Origin: an uncultured Clostridia bacterium
GTDB taxonomy: Bacteria; Bacillota; Clostridia; Oscillospirales; Ruminococcaceae
Assembly (NCBI GenBank): GCA_947307175.1
Contig: CAMZIK010000002.1
Location: 1 to 64,000 of the forward strand
Direction: 5' to 3'
Length of the DNA: 64,000 nucleotides
Part shown: in pieces, positions 55,909-64,000 of the stretch
Layout of the letters: each line of letters begins with the position of its first letter
How positions within the stretch are numbered: the first letter of the stretch is position 1
Program-made: the position numbers and the translations under genes
The notes under the pieces: model-generated
Databases searched by the model: none
The model's input: the letters and a program-made list of their open reading frames with translations, nothing else
Told to the model about the DNA's origin: nothing

Positions 55909-57792
55909 TTATGACCTCTTTGCAAACTCACCGTTTCTCTCAAAGTATACTTTGTACCAGATCAGAAAAGTGAAGACCGTCCATATCTTTCTGCTGTTGT
56001 CCGCTTTGCCGTCACGGTGGTCGTCAAGCAGCTTTATGAGCAGCTCAGTGTTGAAGAACTTCTGTGAGCTTTCGCTCTCAAACGCATCTTTGACTATGCC
56101 GTAATACTTATCCTCTTTGAGCCAAACTCTTGTCGGAACGGGGAATCCGAGTTTTTTCTTTTCGGCGGTCTTTCCTGTCTGCTGCGGAGTATCTTTTCTG
56201 GCTGCAAGGCGCATCGCATATTTGGTTATATAATTTGTCTGTTCGGTCTTTTTCTTATGTGTTACCCTGTACCTCGTCGGTATGCGCTGTGCAAGCTTCA
56301 TTACCTCTCTGTCGAGAAACGGTACTCTTACCTCAAGCGAATTTGCCATGCTCATCTTATCGGCTTTGAGAAGAATGTCTCCCATCATCCACAAATGAAG
56401 ATCGAGGTACTGCATCTTGGTAACATCGTCAAGCTTTGGCACACGCTTGAAATAATGCCTTGTTATCACCGTCGGATCAGGCGCATCGGTCGTTATCCTC
56501 AAAAGCTTTTTGCGCTCCTGCGGAGTGAACATATAGGCGTTGCCGATAAATCTTTCCTCTACCGTTCTGCCTTTTCTCACGAAGAAGTTCACGCCTCTTT
56601 TTGCGGGCAGCTTTCCTGCCACCTTGCCGACTCCTCTTTTGAAGAACTTTGGCAGCTTGTCATAGAACGTACCGTTCGGATCGCTGTACACGTTATAGCC
56701 GCCGAATATCTCGTCTGCACCCTCTCCCGAAAGTGCGACCTTGACCTGTTTAGAAGCAGTATTGCATACAAAATAGAGTGCAACTGCCGACGGGTCTGCA
56801 AGCGGTTCGTCCATGTGATACTGTATCATTTCAAGGCTTCCCCAATACTCCTCAGGGGTGATCACCTTGCTGTAATTCTCTTTGTTGATAGCCTTTGAGA
56901 ACTCCTTGGCATAGCTTATCTCGTTATACTTTTCATCGCTTCCGAAGCCGACGGTGAACGTCTTGTCTACGTCTGCAACAGCTGCGACATAGCTTGAATC
57001 AACACCGCTGGAAAGGAACGAGCCGACCTCAACATCAGCGATCTTATGTGCCTGCACCGAGCCTTTGAAGGTGGTTGAAATATCGTTCACCCATTGTTTC
57101 AGGTCAGGCTTTTCATCTGCTTCAAAGTTTATATCCCAATAGCGCTTTATGGTGAGCTGTCCGTCCTTATACTTGAAATAGTGTGCGGGCATCAGCTTGG
57201 ATACGTTTTTGAAAAACGTGTCCTTTGTCGGCGAATACTGGAAAGTGAGATAGTTTTCAAGCGCTGATTCATTAAGTTCCTTTTTGAAATCGGGGTGTTC
57301 AAGGAAGCTCTTTATTTCCGAACCGAACATGAATGAATCACCCATCTGCGCATAATACATCGGCTTTATTCCGAAATAGTCCCTTGCGCCGAAAAGCTCC
57401 TGACTGTCTTTATCCCAGATAACGAATGAAAACATCCCACGCAGTTTGCCCAGAAGCTTTGTGCCATACTGCTCATATCCGTGTATGAGGACTTCTGAAT
57501 CTGTGTTGGTGGTAAAGGTATGACCTTCTTTGATAAGCTCGGCACGAATATCGAGATAGTTGTAGATCTCGCCGTTAAAGATAAGCACCTTGCTTTTGTC
57601 CTCATTGAAAATAGGCTGGTCGCCCTGCGAGGAAATGTCGATGATACTGAGTCTGCGATGTCCCAGAGCAATACCGTCGTCAATGTATCTGCCGCTTGCA
57701 TCTGGTCCACGGTGTTTTATCCTGTCCATCATCTTCTCAATGACAGCCTCGGCATCAGATATTTTATTTGTAAAACCAACTATTCCGCACAT
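55909..57792 (-). CDS. asnB: Asparagine synthase (glutamine-hydrolysing); start at MCGIVGF (57792) to expose catalytic Cys2
   Basis: MCGIVGFTNK, RGPDASGRYIDDGIALGHRRLSIID, SFLSSGVDSSYVAAVAD; GAGGTG ribosome-binding site. Confidence 0.95.
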   Translation of the reverse strand: MCGIVGFTNKISDAEAVIEKMMDRIKHRGPDASGRYIDDGIALGHRRLSIIDISSQGDQPIFNEDKSKVLIFNGEIYNYLDIRAELIKEGHTFTTNTDSEVLIHGYEQYGTKLLGKLRGMFSFVIWDKDSQELFGARDYFGIKPMYYAQMGDSFMFGSEIKSFLEHPDFKKELNESALENYLTFQYSPTKDTFFKNVSKLMPAHYFKYKDGQLTIKRYWDINFEADEKPDLKQWVNDISTTFKGSVQAHKIADVEVGSFLSSGVDSSYVAAVADVDKTFTVGFGSDEKYNEISYAKEFSKAINKENYSKVITPEEYWGSLEMIQYHMDEPLADPSAVALYFVCNTASKQVKVALSGEGADEIFGGYNVYSDPNGTFYDKLPKFFKRGVGKVAGKLPAKRGVNFFVRKGRTVEERFIGNAYMFTPQERKKLLRITTDAPDPTVITRHYFKRVPKLDDVTKMQYLDLHLWMMGDILLKADKMSMANSLEVRVPFLDREVMKLAQRIPTRYRVTHKKKTEQTNYITKYAMRLAARKDTPQQTGKTAEKKKLGFPVPTRVWLKEDKYYGIVKDAFESESSQKFFNTELLIKLLDDHRDGKADNSRKIWTVFTFLIWYKVYFERNGEFAKRS

Positions 57793-57813
57793 GAATATCA
57801 CCTCGTCAGAATT

Positions 57814-58136
57814 ATAAATCAGAATTTACCGCAGCAAACCTGCTGGGCAGCTGGGGGAAACCCTTTTGGAGAAGGGTTCTCCCCCAGACCCCCTTCCTAA
57901 ACCTTTTAATGATTTTTCAGTAATGGGGCGCAAGACCCCATTACTGAAAAATATTAGAGAGTTCAGAAAAGAGAATTTGAGAGAAAACTTTTTTCCAAGA
58001 GAATATCCTCGGTTGCTCGACAGATACACTGCTATAAGTTTTGACTATTTATTAGATTTGCACCCGAAGGGGTTTGGGGGCGATCGGAAAGCCCCCAAAA
58101 CAAGCGCCGTGCGCGCTAGCACAAATTCTGATTTAT
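57814..58136 (-). mobile_element. MITE-like terminal-inverted-repeat element, copy B (inverted relative to copy A)
   Basis: Exact 14-bp TIRs ATAAATCAGAATTT (57814-57827) / AAATTCTGATTTAT (58123-58136); core nearly identical to copy A. Confidence 0.85.
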
Positions 58137-58137
58137 G

Positions 58138-59571
58138 CTACTTGTGTAATTTCTCGTCAAACTTATTTTTCGTACCTGCGCCCGAAACGTCTTCAGGATA
58201 GCTGCCCGTAAAGCAGCCATTGCAGTAACCCATCTTCACACCGCCAAGCAGGTCTTTCAGCTTGCTGACAGGCAAATATTCCAGCGAATCTGCGCCGATA
58301 GCCTCGCCTATCTCCTTTATGCTTGAAAACTTATTGGCTATAAGCTTTTCCTCATCGTCTATATCCGTTCCGAAATAGCAGTTGTGCGTAAACGGCGGCG
58401 AGGATATGCGCAAGTGGACCTCTGTTGCGCCTGCATCTCGGATAAGCTTGATTATTCTCGCACTTGTCGTGCCTCTTACGATAGAATCGTCTATCATTAT
58501 GACTCTCTTGCCCGCAACGATCTGCTTCATTGCATTAAGCTTTATCCTTACGGCGTTCTCTCTCATTGTCTGTGTCGGCTGGATAAAGCTTCTGCCGACA
58601 TACCTGTTCTTTACAAAGCCTGTTGCATACGGGATACCGCTTTCAAGAGAATATCCCAGCGCTGCATCAAGTCCCGAATCCGGCACACCGATAACAATAT
58701 CAGCATCGACCGGAGATGTCTTCGCAAGGATTCGCCCTGCGTTGAGCCTTGCCTGCGCAACACTCATGCCCTCGATGAACGAATCCGGTCTTGCAAAATA
58801 TATATATTCAAAAATGCAGATATGTTTCTTATCGCTGCAATGAGTTGTTATGGAGCTGATTCCCTCATCACTTATTATAACTATCTCGCCTGGTCTAATA
58901 TCACGTTCAAAATGCGCTCCGACCGAATCGAGCGCACAGCTCTCCGACGCAACGACGACCGCACCGTCATCTGTCCTGCCGTAACAAAGCGGTCTGAAAC
59001 CTTTCTTGTCACGGAAAGCTATCAGCTTTGTCGCAGTCATAAGAATGCACGAGTATGCACCCTTTATAGACGGCATCGCCTTTTCCACAGCTTCCTCGGT
59101 GGAACTGCACCTCAGACGCTTCTTGACTATCGAATATGCTATCGTCTCTGTGTCCGATGTGCCGTGGAATATCGCTCCCGCCATCTCGAAAGAACTTCTC
59201 AGCTCAGCCGCATTGACAAGATTTCCATTGTGGACAAGTGCCATGTTTCCTTTCATGTGCCGAATTACCAGCGGCTGTATGTTGTTGTGGTCATTGCCGC
59301 CCGTCGTTGAATATCTGACATGACCCACTGCCATGTTTCCCTGTCCGAGCTTATCGAGCACATCTCTCGTGAAGACCTCCGAAACAAGCCCGTCAGCCCT
59401 CTTGTGACGGAAAACACCATCATCGCATACCGTTATGCCGCAGCTTTCCTGTCCTCTGTGCTGCAAAGCCAGCAGCCCCATATAGACACTCTCCGCAGGT
59501 TTCGCCGTACTCGGTTCAAATATGCCGAAAACGCCGCATTCTTCATGAATATTCCCAAACATCCGCATCAC
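58138..59571 (-). CDS. purF: Amidophosphoribosyltransferase
   Basis: EECGVFGIFEPS, LLALQHRGQESCGI, GKRVIMIDDSIVRGTTSARIIKLIRDAGATEVHLRISSPP. Confidence 0.97.
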   Translation of the reverse strand: MMRMFGNIHEECGVFGIFEPSTAKPAESVYMGLLALQHRGQESCGITVCDDGVFRHKRADGLVSEVFTRDVLDKLGQGNMAVGHVRYSTTGGNDHNNIQPLVIRHMKGNMALVHNGNLVNAAELRSSFEMAGAIFHGTSDTETIAYSIVKKRLRCSSTEEAVEKAMPSIKGAYSCILMTATKLIAFRDKKGFRPLCYGRTDDGAVVVASESCALDSVGAHFERDIRPGEIVIISDEGISSITTHCSDKKHICIFEYIYFARPDSFIEGMSVAQARLNAGRILAKTSPVDADIVIGVPDSGLDAALGYSLESGIPYATGFVKNRYVGRSFIQPTQTMRENAVRIKLNAMKQIVAGKRVIMIDDSIVRGTTSARIIKLIRDAGATEVHLRISSPPFTHNCYFGTDIDDEEKLIANKFSSIKEIGEAIGADSLEYLPVSKLKDLLGGVKMGYCNGCFTGSYPEDVSGAGTKNKFDEKLHK

Positions 59572-59886
59572 CGTCCTGACTGCTGTATAAGATCACAGCT
59601 GAACAGAAAATGAAAGTTGACAGCTCTGTTCCGCCGATTTGTTTACAAAATCACACTGTGGATCATGCAGCACATATAGGCGCTTAAACAACATGATACA
59701 CCTCTATTGATTATAAAGCACAAAGCCCCAAATGTCAATGATTTTTGCATTATCCGAAGCACAATCCTTCACTTTCGACAAAACTTTTCTTTTATAAAGG
59801 TGTTTTCTCGTAAGGTTGCTCAAAAGTACCCGTGCATATAGCGAGATTTATCAGCTATTGTGCGGATAGCACAACTTGATATTACA

Positions 59887-59972
59887 ACTTGTACAAAATT
59901 TTATGATTTGTATTGACAAATAAGAAAAAATGTTGTACAATGTACGCAAAGAACGATACTTGTATGTACAAG
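59887..59972 (+). promoter_or_regulatory. Promoter/operator region of the AraR-like gene: three TTGTAC-type sites around a sigma-A promoter
   Basis: ACTTGTACAA (59887-59896), TTGACA (59913-59918)-17 bp-TACAAT (59936-59941) with TTGTACAA over the -10, and palindrome CTTGTATGTACAAG (59959-59972) overlapping the ribosome-binding site. Confidence 0.7.
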
Positions 59973-59982
59973 GAGTGACGTT

Positions 59983-61065
59983 ATGGACGAATTCAAATAT
60001 TTAAACATTGTAGAATGGGCAAAGGAATACATAAAAGCCAATCATCTGCACGACGGAGCTAAGTTCTATTCGGAAAAAGAGCTTTGCGACATTCACGGGG
60101 TCAGCAGGCAGACGGTTCGTCAGGCGCTGATGACACTTGAGAACGAAAACATCATCGTGCGCAGGAGAGGAAGCGGAACATTTATCAAGAGCGCCGCAAA
60201 AACGGCTGTTCCGTCCAATCTGACAGTCGGTGTGATCTCAACGTATTTCAGCGATTATATCTTTCCGAGCATCGTTACGGGCATAGAGAAAGTGCTGAAG
60301 GAAAACGACGTTGTTATGCAGCTTTCTATAACTCACAACCAGGTCGCCGATGAAACGAGAGCGCTCAGAACGATGCTTTCCCAGGACGTCAACGGACTTA
60401 TCATCGAGCCATCAAAAAGCGCCCTGCCAAATCCAAATATGGCGCTTTACGAGAAGATAAAACAGATGAACATTCCTGTTGTTTTCTTCAATGCGAAGTA
60501 CCCGTGGGTCGATTTCCCATGTGTTGCAATGGACGACGTTGCAGCCGGAAGGATCGTCACCGAACACCTCTGGGAGATAGGACACAGGCATATCTCCGGC
60601 ATTTTCGCACTCGATGATATCCAGGGACACAAGCGTTACAGCGGCTATATGCAAACGCTGCTTAAACATAATTCTCCTGCGGCAGAGCAGAATGTTCTGT
60701 GGTATTCGACCAGCGAAAGAAAGTCGTTTTTCACTATTTCCGAGGACAGGATCCTGAACCTGCTGAAAAACTCCACTGCGATCGTATGCTACAACGACAA
60801 CATCGCCGTGAGCTTGCTTTCATTCTGTAAAAAGCACGGCATCAAGGTTCCCGACGACATCTCAATAGTCGGCATCGACAACGCAAAGCTTTCAAAGATC
60901 TGCGAAACACCGCTCACTACGGCAACTCACCCGCACCAGCTGCTCGGCGAAACGGCTGCGCAGAAACTGATGGCTGCTATCGCCGATCCGGGCGCTTATC
61001 AGAAAGACGAGCTGTTCACGCCCGAACTTATAGTAAGAAAATCAACAAAACAGATCAAACGCTGA
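59983..61065 (+). CDS. AraR-like regulator: GntR wHTH + LacI-type sugar-binding domain
   Basis: 360 aa; FYSEKELCDIHGVSRQTVRQALMTLENENIIVRRRGSGTFI + LTVGVISTYFSDYIFPSIVTGIE...VGIDNAKLSKICETPLTTATHP. Confidence 0.9.
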   Translation: MDEFKYLNIVEWAKEYIKANHLHDGAKFYSEKELCDIHGVSRQTVRQALMTLENENIIVRRRGSGTFIKSAAKTAVPSNLTVGVISTYFSDYIFPSIVTGIEKVLKENDVVMQLSITHNQVADETRALRTMLSQDVNGLIIEPSKSALPNPNMALYEKIKQMNIPVVFFNAKYPWVDFPCVAMDDVAAGRIVTEHLWEIGHRHISGIFALDDIQGHKRYSGYMQTLLKHNSPAAEQNVLWYSTSERKSFFTISEDRILNLLKNSTAIVCYNDNIAVSLLSFCKKHGIKVPDDISIVGIDNAKLSKICETPLTTATHPHQLLGETAAQKLMAAIADPGAYQKDELFTPELIVRKSTKQIKR

Positions 61066-61084
61066 CGGTACATAACATACAGGT

Positions 61085-61807
61085 TTGAAAGGAGTTGTTA
61101 TCAAGATGTATTCTTCTCCGAGACTTGATCTGCACGCCCACGATGCAGATGTAAGGCGTATAGACATAGACAAAGTTGAACGCTTCCTGGAAAGCGGACA
61201 GAGAGACCAGTGCGCAAACGCCGTAGATTCGGTGCTTGACGAGGTAGGCTACTCTGCTCTCGAATCATTTATGCTCAGGCTTTATATCACAATGGATATA
61301 TACGTTTGTGCAAGGACCTTCTCCAAACGCTTCGGCATTTCGGGAGACGATTTTACAAGGGAATTCGGCACTATCGACGATATGCCCAAGCACCTTGAAA
61401 CTTTAAGCTCGACAAAAGGCTATTTTACAAGAATGTTCGATAAGTGCGTAAGCTGGAGAACAGAATCCTGCAAGGGCGAGAACGGAGCTATAATCTGCAA
61501 AGCAAAAAGATATATCTACGACAATTATCACCTCGACGATATAAGCTTAAAGAGCGTAGCTTCAGCAGTTAACCTCAGCCCGACCTATTTCAGCGCCCTG
61601 TTCAAAAAGGATGTCGGCATCAATTTCATCGACTATCTGACAAATGTACGTATAGACAAGGCAAAGGAGCTTCTGTGCTGTACCTCCCTGCAGGTGTCTC
61701 AGATCGCCTGCCGAGTGGGTTTCAGCGATTACAGATACTTCGGACAGATATTCAAAAAGCATACAGGTAAGACGCCGAGAGAGTTCCAGCAGACACACAA
61801 CTCATAA
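61085..61807 (+). CDS. AraC-family transcriptional regulator (YesN-like C-terminus, no receiver domain)
   Basis: 240 aa; HTH_AraC VNLSPTYFSALFKKDVGINFIDYLTNVRIDKAKELL...FSDYRYFGQIFKKHTGKTPREFQ. Confidence 0.88.
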   Translation: MKGVVIKMYSSPRLDLHAHDADVRRIDIDKVERFLESGQRDQCANAVDSVLDEVGYSALESFMLRLYITMDIYVCARTFSKRFGISGDDFTREFGTIDDMPKHLETLSSTKGYFTRMFDKCVSWRTESCKGENGAIICKAKRYIYDNYHLDDISLKSVASAVNLSPTYFSALFKKDVGINFIDYLTNVRIDKAKELLCCTSLQVSQIACRVGFSDYRYFGQIFKKHTGKTPREFQQTHNS

Positions 61808-61996
61808 AAAACAATACAACTACAAGTCAGATTTACAGTACAACTTGCAAACATCCTAAAAAATTAAACAATATACTGAAAAAACTCGGTATACTTGTAC
61901 AGACAGGTGTAATATAATGATAGCACAATCACAGTGCGTTAAAAAGTGCTTGTACTATCAGTTTGAAAATAATGAAATTGAATGGAGGATTCAAAA

Positions 61997-63112
61997 ATGA
62001 AAACAAAGAAGTTAATGGCAGTATTGGCAGCATCGGTACTTTGTCTCTCAATGGCAAGCTGCGGCGACAGCTCAAGCGACAGCACAGCTAAGTCATCGAG
62101 CAGCTCCAAGAGCTCAAGCAGCGAGTCCAAGGCAGACAGCAGCGAGTCCAAGGCAGACAGCAGCGAGTCTAAGGCAGACAGCAGCGAGTCCAAGAGCGAC
62201 AGCAGCGAAGAGTCCAAGGGCGGAAATGACGGCAAGGTGATCAAGGTCGGCATCATCAACAACGACCCTAACGAGTCCGGCTACCGTACAGCCAACGACA
62301 AGGACCTCAAGGCTACATTCTCACCTGAGAACGGCTACGATGCAAAATTCGCATACAGCCTGAAGAACGACGAGCAGATCACACAGGCTCAGAAGTTCAT
62401 TCAGGACGGCGTTGACTATCTGCTTCTTTCCGCAGCTGACACAGCAGGCTGGGACAGCGTGCTTCAGGACGCTAAGAAGGAAGGCGTAAAGGTTATCCTG
62501 TTCGACCGTACCATTGATGCAAGCGAGGATCTCTATGAGGCTTCTATCGTTTCTGATATGGATCAGGAAGGTAAGACCGCTGTTGAGTGGCTCAAGGGAC
62601 AGAACCTTGACGAGTACAACATCATCCACATCCAGGGTGTAATGGGTTCAGCTGCTCAGAAGGGACGTTCACAGGCTCTGCTCGACGAGGCTGAGGCTTC
62701 AGGCTGGAACATCATCATCTCGCAGACCGCTGAGTGGAACGCTGAAAAGGCACAGCAGATAGTTGAGTCCCAGATCTCCGCAGGCAAGAAGCCAAACGTT
62801 ATCTACGCTGAGAACGACGATATGGCTAAGGGCGCAGTTGCAGCTCTTGATAAGAACAACATCTCACACGGCGTTGGCAAGGACTGCATCGTAATGGGCT
62901 TTGACTGCAACAAGTGGGCTCTTGAAGAACTGCTCAAGAAGAACTGGAACTATGACGGACAGTGCAACCCATTCCAGTCATCTTACATTGACGAAGTTAT
63001 CAAGAAGCTTGAAAACGGCGAGACACTTGAAAACAAGAAGATCATAATGGAAGAAAAGGGCTTTGACGCTGAGTCTATCACTCAGGAAGATGTTGACAAG
63101 TACGGCATCTGA
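61997..63112 (+). CDS. Sugar ABC transporter substrate-binding lipoprotein (start likely MKTKKLMAV at 61997)
   Basis: Lipobox SMASC, Ser-rich linker, Peripla_BP_4-like VIKVGIINNDPNESGYRTANDKDL...ENDDMAKGAVAAL. Confidence 0.9.
   Translation: MKTKKLMAVLAASVLCLSMASCGDSSSDSTAKSSSSSKSSSSESKADSSESKADSSESKADSSESKSDSSEESKGGNDGKVIKVGIINNDPNESGYRTANDKDLKATFSPENGYDAKFAYSLKNDEQITQAQKFIQDGVDYLLLSAADTAGWDSVLQDAKKEGVKVILFDRTIDASEDLYEASIVSDMDQEGKTAVEWLKGQNLDEYNIIHIQGVMGSAAQKGRSQALLDEAEASGWNIIISQTAEWNAEKAQQIVESQISAGKKPNVIYAENDDMAKGAVAALDKNNISHGVGKDCIVMGFDCNKWALEELLKKNWNYDGQCNPFQSSYIDEVIKKLENGETLENKKIIMEEKGFDAESITQEDVDKYGI
62119..62210 (+). repeat. 21-bp tandem repeat encoding (SSESKAD)n in the lipoprotein linker
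   Basis: agcagcgagtccaaggcagac repeated three to four times, last unit diverged. Confidence 0.85.
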
Positions 63113-63151
63113 TAATATTCCGTAACGGAACAGCTAATTTATAGCAAACCT

Positions 63152-63197
63152 ACACGGTGCGGCGTATATGGATAATGTCCGTATGCGTGCACCGTGT
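63152..63197 (+). terminator. Intercistronic stem-loop followed by a T tract (attenuator or 3' stabiliser)
   Basis: ACACGGTGC...GCACCGTGT then ctcttttt, between the SBP and ATPase genes. Confidence 0.7.
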
Positions 63198-63274
63198 CTC
63201 TTTTTGACCTTTTTTAAGGAAAAAGCATTGATTTTGTGGTATTTTTCGTGAATTTTTTGGGAGGTGAACAGCAA

Positions 63275-64000
63275 ATGCAGGACGAAGCAATTCTTAAAAT
63301 GCGGGGCATTTGCAAATTTTTCCCTGGTGTTCGTGCGCTTGACGGTGTGGATTTTACCCTTTGCAGAGGTGACATACACGCACTCATGGGCGAGAACGGT
63401 GCAGGAAAATCTACTCTTATAAAGGTACTCACCGGCGTATATCCAAAAGATGAGGGCGAGATAACCCTTGAAGACAAGGTAGTTTCGATCAGATCACCTC
63501 AGGATGCTCAGAATGCAGGTATCAGTACCGTTTATCAGGAGATAACCCTTTGCCCGAACCTTTCTGTCGCTGAGAATATGTACATAGGCAGAACAAAGGG
63601 CAAGCTTATGAACTGGAAAAAAATGAACAAAGAGGCAGACAAACTGCTTCAGAGTCTTGATATTCCCGCAAAGGCAAACCAGCAGCTGTCAAGCTGTTCG
63701 ATCGCTGTACAGCAGATGGTCGCTATCGCCAGAGCGGTAGATATGGAATGTAAGGTACTCATTCTCGATGAGCCTACATCTTCACTTGATGAAAACGAGG
63801 TTGAAAAGCTGTTCAGGCTGATGCGTGACCTGAAAGCCAAAGGAGTAGGAATAATCTTCGTTACCCACTTCCTCGATCAGGTATATGAAGTATGTGACAA
63901 GATAACAGTTCTTCGTGACGGAAAACTCGTCGGCGAATATGTTATCGAGGATCTGCCGAGAGTACAGCTCGTTTCAAAGATGCTCGGCAAGGATCTGGAC
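63275..64000 (+). CDS. Sugar ABC transporter ATP-binding protein (RbsA/MglA/YtfR type), truncated by window end
   Basis: Hand translation MQDEAILKMRGICKFFPGVRALDGVDFTLCRGDIHALMGENGAGKSTLIKVLTGVYPKDEGEI...; missing from the ORF track because it runs off the window. Confidence 0.9.
   Translation, partial: MQDEAILKMRGICKFFPGVRALDGVDFTLCRGDIHALMGENGAGKSTLIKVLTGVYPKDEGEITLEDKVVSIRSPQDAQNAGISTVYQEITLCPNLSVAENMYIGRTKGKLMNWKKMNKEADKLLQSLDIPAKANQQLSSCSIAVQQMVAIARAVDMECKVLILDEPTSSLDENEVEKLFRLMRDLKAKGVGIIFVTHFLDQVYEVCDKITVLRDGKLVGEYVIEDLPRVQLVSKMLGKDLD

Noticed and set aside
51125-58136. Composite transposon carrying carB-carA-asnB
   Set aside because: No transposase in either end, no target duplication visible, and the enclosed genes are ordinary housekeeping genes; two independent insertions are simpler.
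61939-62262. 107-aa minus-strand LLSALDSLLSALDSLL ORF
   Set aside because: Antisense of the 21-bp tandem repeat coding the Ser-rich lipoprotein linker.

Overview
The window looks like chromosomal DNA from a low-GC Gram-positive gut anaerobe; a Ruminococcus-like Oscillospiraceae host is inferred from gene content, not proven. (1) 1-14.3 kb, minus strand: a division/cell-wall (dcw) cluster reading mraZ-rsmH-ftsL-PBP(PASTA)-murE-murF-mraY-ftsW-murG-unknown-murA-ftsQ, with a readable MraZ-box promoter and no murD or murC. (2) 16-23 kb: a 2305-aa surface protein with 11 tandem CnaB domains, an NPTTG sorting signal and a 5'-terminal stem-loop. The last strand of each domain resembles SpyTag, and K/E/D triads are conserved in all 11. 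(3) 24-29 kb: an adjacent PBP1-GGDEF and FIST-EAL pair. (4) 29-50 kb: accessory genes including MATE, two GH3 enzymes (one with permuted domain order), several GNATs, an ABC exporter and zinc-ribbon membrane proteins, plus an exact 16-bp parS-type palindrome at 36281-36296. (5) 51-59.6 kb: guaD, PRT, carB-carA, asnB and purF. Two near-identical ~320-bp, hairpin-rich, terminal-inverted-repeat (MITE-like) elements lie in inverted orientation flanking carB-carA-asnB. (6) 60-64 kb: a sugar ABC transporter locus with AraR-like and AraC-type regulators. No rRNA, tRNA or CRISPR was recognised. All calls are by eye from sequence and the supplied translations; no searches were run.
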